Of a stretch of DNA of 16,051 nt, positions 13,633 to 16,051 are shown one piece after another. Where the stretch lies: NCBI GenBank assembly GCA_947171615.1, contig CAMVYG010000029.1, forward strand, positions 1 through 16,051, in the 5' to 3' direction. The first letter of the stretch is position 1. Every line of letters starts with the position of its first letter. Below the pieces are notes generated by a model that worked only from the letters and a program-made list of their open reading frames with translations, was not told the DNA's origin and searched no databases. Both the position numbers and the translations under genes were made by a program. Source of the DNA: an uncultured Clostridia bacterium (GTDB lineage: Bacteria > Bacillota > Clostridia > Oscillospirales > Acutalibacteraceae).

Positions 13633-14298
13633 ATGGAAAACTTTGTCTATTTTAGAGAGTTGTTTCGCTATTTTCTCTGGGCATTGCTGGGCTTTGGCCT
13701 GGGCGGCGTGCTGTTTTCCTACCATCTTCCCAAGCTTTTGAAGGGGATCGATGTGTATGAGGCCAGCGCCGACCACAATCCCGGTACGGTAAACGCCTTT
13801 AAGCACGCAGGGGTGCCGGTGGGAATTTTGTGCCTTCTCTGCGATCTTTTCAAGGGTTTTCTGCCGGTATTCTTTGCCATGCGAATGGTAGACTTTTCCC
13901 GATTGTGGTTTGCCTTGATCCTCTGTGCTCCGGTATTGGGACATGCCGCGGCTCCTTTGTACCATCACCGGGGCGGGAAAGCCATTGCCGCGGCCTTCGG
14001 CGCGCTTTTGGGGCTGCTGCCTGTAAGCTTTCTGGTATTCCTGCTGGCGGCGTTATATCTTTTCTTTTCTTTGATTCTGGTCATTCACCCTCATGAGCGC
14101 CGTACTGTGGTGACCTTCGGCTTGTTTTCCGTTTTTGCGGTTTTGGCCGCTTTTCGTACCGGACACTGGTCCTTCACTTTTGGAGCTGTCCTGCTTTCCG
14201 CTGTGGTCATCGCAAAAAATTACCGGGACTCCAGGCTGGAAGCCCGCACAAAGCCCTTTTCACACAGACGAAAAAATGATGAGCCTCAGGTAAGCTGA
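13633..14298 (+). CDS. PlsY-like glycerol-3-phosphate acyltransferase family protein
   Basis: This 221-aa multi-pass membrane protein has the PlsY family layout. PlsY transfers an acyl group from acyl-phosphate to glycerol-3-phosphate to make lysophosphatidic acid. Motif 1 reads SADHNPGTVNAF (46-57), where canonical PlsY has GSGNxGxTN; motif 2 reads GHAAAPLYHHRGGKAIA (103-119), matching GHxFPxxxxFxGGKGVA. The core Asn, Gly and GGK residues are kept, but motif 1 starts AD rather than GS. Helices are seen at about 12-32, 61-83, 91-102, 118-150 and 160-195. A basic C-terminal tail follows. It may be a divergent paralogue working with the glucosyltransferase upstream. ATG 13633 has AAAGGAG at 13618-13624; a TTG one codon earlier is less likely. 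Confidence 0.8.
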   Translation: MENFVYFRELFRYFLWALLGFGLGGVLFSYHLPKLLKGIDVYEASADHNPGTVNAFKHAGVPVGILCLLCDLFKGFLPVFFAMRMVDFSRLWFALILCAPVLGHAAAPLYHHRGGKAIAAAFGALLGLLPVSFLVFLLAALYLFFSLILVIHPHERRTVVTFGLFSVFAVLAAFRTGHWSFTFGAVLLSAVVIAKNYRDSRLEARTKPFSHRRKNDEPQVS

Positions 14299-14374
14299 TC
14301 CTCTTTTCCTTTTAAAAGCAGGCTCCGTCTCTTTTTTGAAAAATTGCGAAAGAAGCATATTCAGGGGAACTCAA

Positions 14375-15196
14375 ATGAAAAGAATCTATCTTTTACCGAT
14401 TATGATGCTGGCGCTGTTTGAAATCATTGCGGTTACACTTTGGTTGACGATGGATAATCTGTTTTATCTGTTCAATTTCAGCTATATCGGCGGTTCCATC
14501 GCGTTGGGAATTTTTCTGTTTCTCAGAAAGCACCGGTACGCCCGGCGTGTGACACAGCTCTTGGTTGGACTGTACATGCTCCTTTATCTGGGATTGATCT
14601 GCAATGAAAATATGCAGATCGAGGGGTTCTGGTATTATCTGTTTACCGGCGTGTTCGAAGCGGCAACGATTCATTACGCGGTAGCCAAAATCTTCGGACC
14701 GCTGCTTTTCGGAAGAGGATGGTGCGGGTATGCCTGCTGGACAGCAATGGTACTTGACTTTCTGCCCTACAAAAAACCGGCCCAGCCAAGAAAAAAGCTG
14801 GGCTGGATCAGATATATTACCTTTGCAGTATCGCTCTTCTTTGTAGCGGCTCTCTTTTTAACACATGTGGGCAATCTTGAAAAAATTATGTTTTGGTCGT
14901 TTCTTATAGGAAATCTGCTGTATTACGCCGTTGGTATCGGGTTGGCGTTTCTCTTCAAGGATAACCGGGCTTTTTGCAAATACATCTGCCCGATCACGGT
15001 ATTCTTAAAGCCAATGAGCTACTTTTCGCTGCTTCGAGTGAGGTGTGATACAAGCAAATGTATTTCCTGCGGCAAATGTATTCAGGTGTGCCCAATGAAT
15101 GTAGACGTCATGAACCCTTCCAGGAAACGAAAAAACGGAACAGAATGTATTCTCTGCTTTGAATGTGCAAAAAGCTGCCCAAAAAACGCCCTGTAG
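14375..15196 (+). CDS. NapH-like membrane-bound 4Fe-4S protein
   Basis: This 273-aa protein has about five to six hydrophobic segments (about 5-25, 35-50, 60-76, 88-112, 147-163 and 173-195) and a cytoplasmic C-terminal bis-[4Fe-4S] domain. The cluster motifs are C229-x2-C232-x2-C235-x3-CP and C258-x2-C261-x2-C264-x3-CP. Two membrane-edge Cys pairs, CGYAC (117-121) and CKYIC-P (201-206), match the CxxxC pairs of NapH/MauN/YccM proteins; the first lacks the usual Pro. Such proteins pass electrons between quinol and a redox partner. No nitrate reductase, napG or other partner lies nearby, so its partner is unknown. ATG 14375 follows AGGGGA; a TTG at 14336 is rejected. It is more AT-rich than its neighbours. 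A terminator follows at once. Confidence 0.87.
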   Translation: MKRIYLLPIMMLALFEIIAVTLWLTMDNLFYLFNFSYIGGSIALGIFLFLRKHRYARRVTQLLVGLYMLLYLGLICNENMQIEGFWYYLFTGVFEAATIHYAVAKIFGPLLFGRGWCGYACWTAMVLDFLPYKKPAQPRKKLGWIRYITFAVSLFFVAALFLTHVGNLEKIMFWSFLIGNLLYYAVGIGLAFLFKDNRAFCKYICPITVFLKPMSYFSLLRVRCDTSKCISCGKCIQVCPMNVDVMNPSRKRKNGTECILCFECAKSCPKNAL

Positions 15197-15207
15197 GATA
15201 AAAACTC

Positions 15208-15237
15208 AAGGCCCCGGCATTTACCGGGGCCTTTTTC
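15208..15237 (+). terminator. Intrinsic terminator of the NapH-like gene
   Basis: AAGGCCCCGG (15208-15217) pairs with CCGGGGCCTT (15224-15233), loop of 6 nt, then a T5 run (15232-15236). It lies 11 bp after the stop codon and between convergent genes, so it may also help end the minus-strand C39-like gene. Confidence 0.9.
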
Positions 15238-15316
15238 TATCGCGCCTTAAAATAACTTGTCTCCAAAAGGAAATATGGCGCTTTTTTCAGCTTCCAGCAA
15301 ATTTCATGCGGCTGCC

Positions 15317-16051
15317 CTAATCCATCGGTTCCAAAACCACCGCCTGCATCCCCAAACCTGCATAAGCCTCCTCTGTCTCTTTTTTAAGATAGTGGGTCGC
15401 CTCCCCTGCCATGGGATCGTTAAAATAGTAGCCCGCATCGTCCCACCCTGTCAGTACCAGGCAATGCATAGGGTAGATCCACCGGAACTCTTCCCCTGTT
15501 TCCTCCAGGAAAAAGGTACAGTTTGATTGGGGCGGCTCCATGCCGATGGTAGCCCACACCAATACCGGAATTCCCTGCTTTACATAGTCCTCACACAGCT
15601 TTTCCAGGGAGCATTTCTCCGGGGCTTTCACAGAAAGACGCTCTCCGCCGGGCCATTCCTTCAAAAACCGCTCCAAAGAGCTTTGTATCACCGGCGCGTA
15701 GCAGCCCCATCCCTCCCTGGTGCGGGGATCTCCCGGAAAGGCAAGTCGGGGATCGCAGCCTGTCATAACTCCATCCTCATTTTCGTGAGGCGCTGCTCCC
15801 AGCGGAAGATATCCGTCCACAAATTCTTCTACTGTCACAGCGATATCAAAGTATTGCAACACCATCACCGCGGAAACGCTTTCACAGCCGGTAGGCCAGT
15901 TTTTCCGCTGATCGATAAAAGGGATATCCAGCAGAAGTTTTTGCTCTCTGCCTTTGGCAGAGAGCATGGAGGGGGCCCCCTCCATGCCATCGGATTCAGC
16001 GGCGTTTCTCCGGATCCCCGAAGCATGAACCGCAATGGACAAGCCCAGTAT
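15317..16051 (-). CDS. C39-like cysteine peptidase-fold protein, 5' end beyond window
   Basis: At least 245 codons are open, and the frame runs off the right edge with hydrophobic residues (ILGLSIAVHAS), so a signal peptide or membrane anchor may begin outside. Residue numbers here count from a TTG at 16042. The body fits Peptidase_C39_2: PFIDQRKNWPTGCESVSA carries Q45 (oxyanion hole) and the candidate nucleophile C53, YPMHCLVLTGWD carries H193, and FNDP carries D209, so a Cys-His-Asp triad is complete. These domains resemble bacteriocin-leader peptidases, but stand-alone copies have unknown substrates. Residues 19-33 are encoded by two perfect palindromes and look inserted between the leader and the catalytic domain. 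If the true start lies inside the window, ATG 15985 is the main candidate, but it lacks a good ribosome site. Confidence 0.8.
   Translation of the reverse strand: MLGLSIAVHASGIRRNAAESDGMEGAPSMLSAKGREQKLLLDIPFIDQRKNWPTGCESVSAVMVLQYFDIAVTVEEFVDGYLPLGAAPHENEDGVMTGCDPRLAFPGDPRTREGWGCYAPVIQSSLERFLKEWPGGERLSVKAPEKCSLEKLCEDYVKQGIPVLVWATIGMEPPQSNCTFFLEETGEEFRWIYPMHCLVLTGWDDAGYYFNDPMAGEATHYLKKETEEAYAGLGMQAVVLEPMD
15942..15987. repeat. Two abutting perfect palindromes within the C39-like gene
   Basis: TGCTCTCTGCC (15942-15952), loop TTT, GGCAGAGAGCA (15956-15966) is a perfect 11-bp hairpin. It shares three bases with a 24-bp loopless palindrome GCATGGAGGGGG / CCCCCTCCATGC (15964-15987). The pair spans about 46 bp, lies in frame in the C39-like gene and encodes a low-information linker. 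It resembles an inserted REP-like element. Confidence 0.75.

Noticed and set aside
1..16051. CRISPR arrays, tRNA, rRNA, transposase, defence islands, toxin-antitoxin pairs
   Set aside because: No regularly spaced direct repeats, no cloverleaf or rRNA-like segment and no such protein families were found among the plausible reading frames.
15317..16051. C39-like gene as a bacteriocin-processing exporter
   Set aside because: There are no ABC or membrane-exporter domains attached, and no double-glycine leader peptide gene is visible; only the peptidase-like domain is supported.

Overview
The window looks like chromosomal DNA of a low-to-moderate GC Firmicute, most likely a gut-type Clostridia (Oscillospiraceae/Lachnospiraceae-like). 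This rests on strong Shine-Dalgarno sites (AAAGGAG, AAGGAGGG), a TTG start, a DUF4180 protein, a clostridial-type NMT1-like binding lipoprotein, and a GT39 enzyme of the clostridial kind. The assignment is an inference; no rRNA or tRNA is present.

Layout. 1-477 holds no credible gene but is packed with foldback DNA: a hairpin repeat (1-47), a 165-nt MITE-like palindrome bounded by TA (46-210) and a perfect 16-bp hairpin (277-311). A clear sigma-A promoter at 478-506 then drives a Qnr-like pentapeptide repeat protein (554-1138). A structured segment (1276-1386) precedes a DUF4180 protein (1440-1802) with a good terminator. A MerR-type 19-bp-spacer promoter (1982-2012) precedes a receiver-less winged-helix regulator (2126-2455). 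This gene is convergent with a full-length GH2 beta-galactosidase on the minus strand (2543-5593).

The lacZ gene is divergent from a 1029-aa fusion of two GT-C membrane glycosyltransferases (5782-8871); both promoters can be read in the 188-bp gap. A metallo-beta-lactamase-fold hydrolase (8944-9822) follows, then an ABC importer set: lipoprotein (9883-10881), permease (10871-11647) and short ATPase (11765-12346). A second, inverted copy of the window-start repeat lies between permease and ATPase. A strong terminator closes this unit.

The next unit pairs a GT28/MGDG-synthase-like glycolipid glucosyltransferase (12477-13595) with a PlsY-like acyltransferase (13633-14298), suggesting membrane glycolipid synthesis. 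A NapH-like polyferredoxin membrane protein (14375-15196) ends in a terminator. A C39-like cysteine peptidase-fold protein on the minus strand (15317 to beyond the right edge) is interrupted near its N-terminus by two abutting perfect palindromes.

I found no CRISPR array, transposase, rRNA, tRNA, or recognisable defence or biosynthetic cluster. The unusual content is mainly the density of palindromic repeats, a MerR-type operator with no MerR gene nearby, and some uncommon gene architectures.
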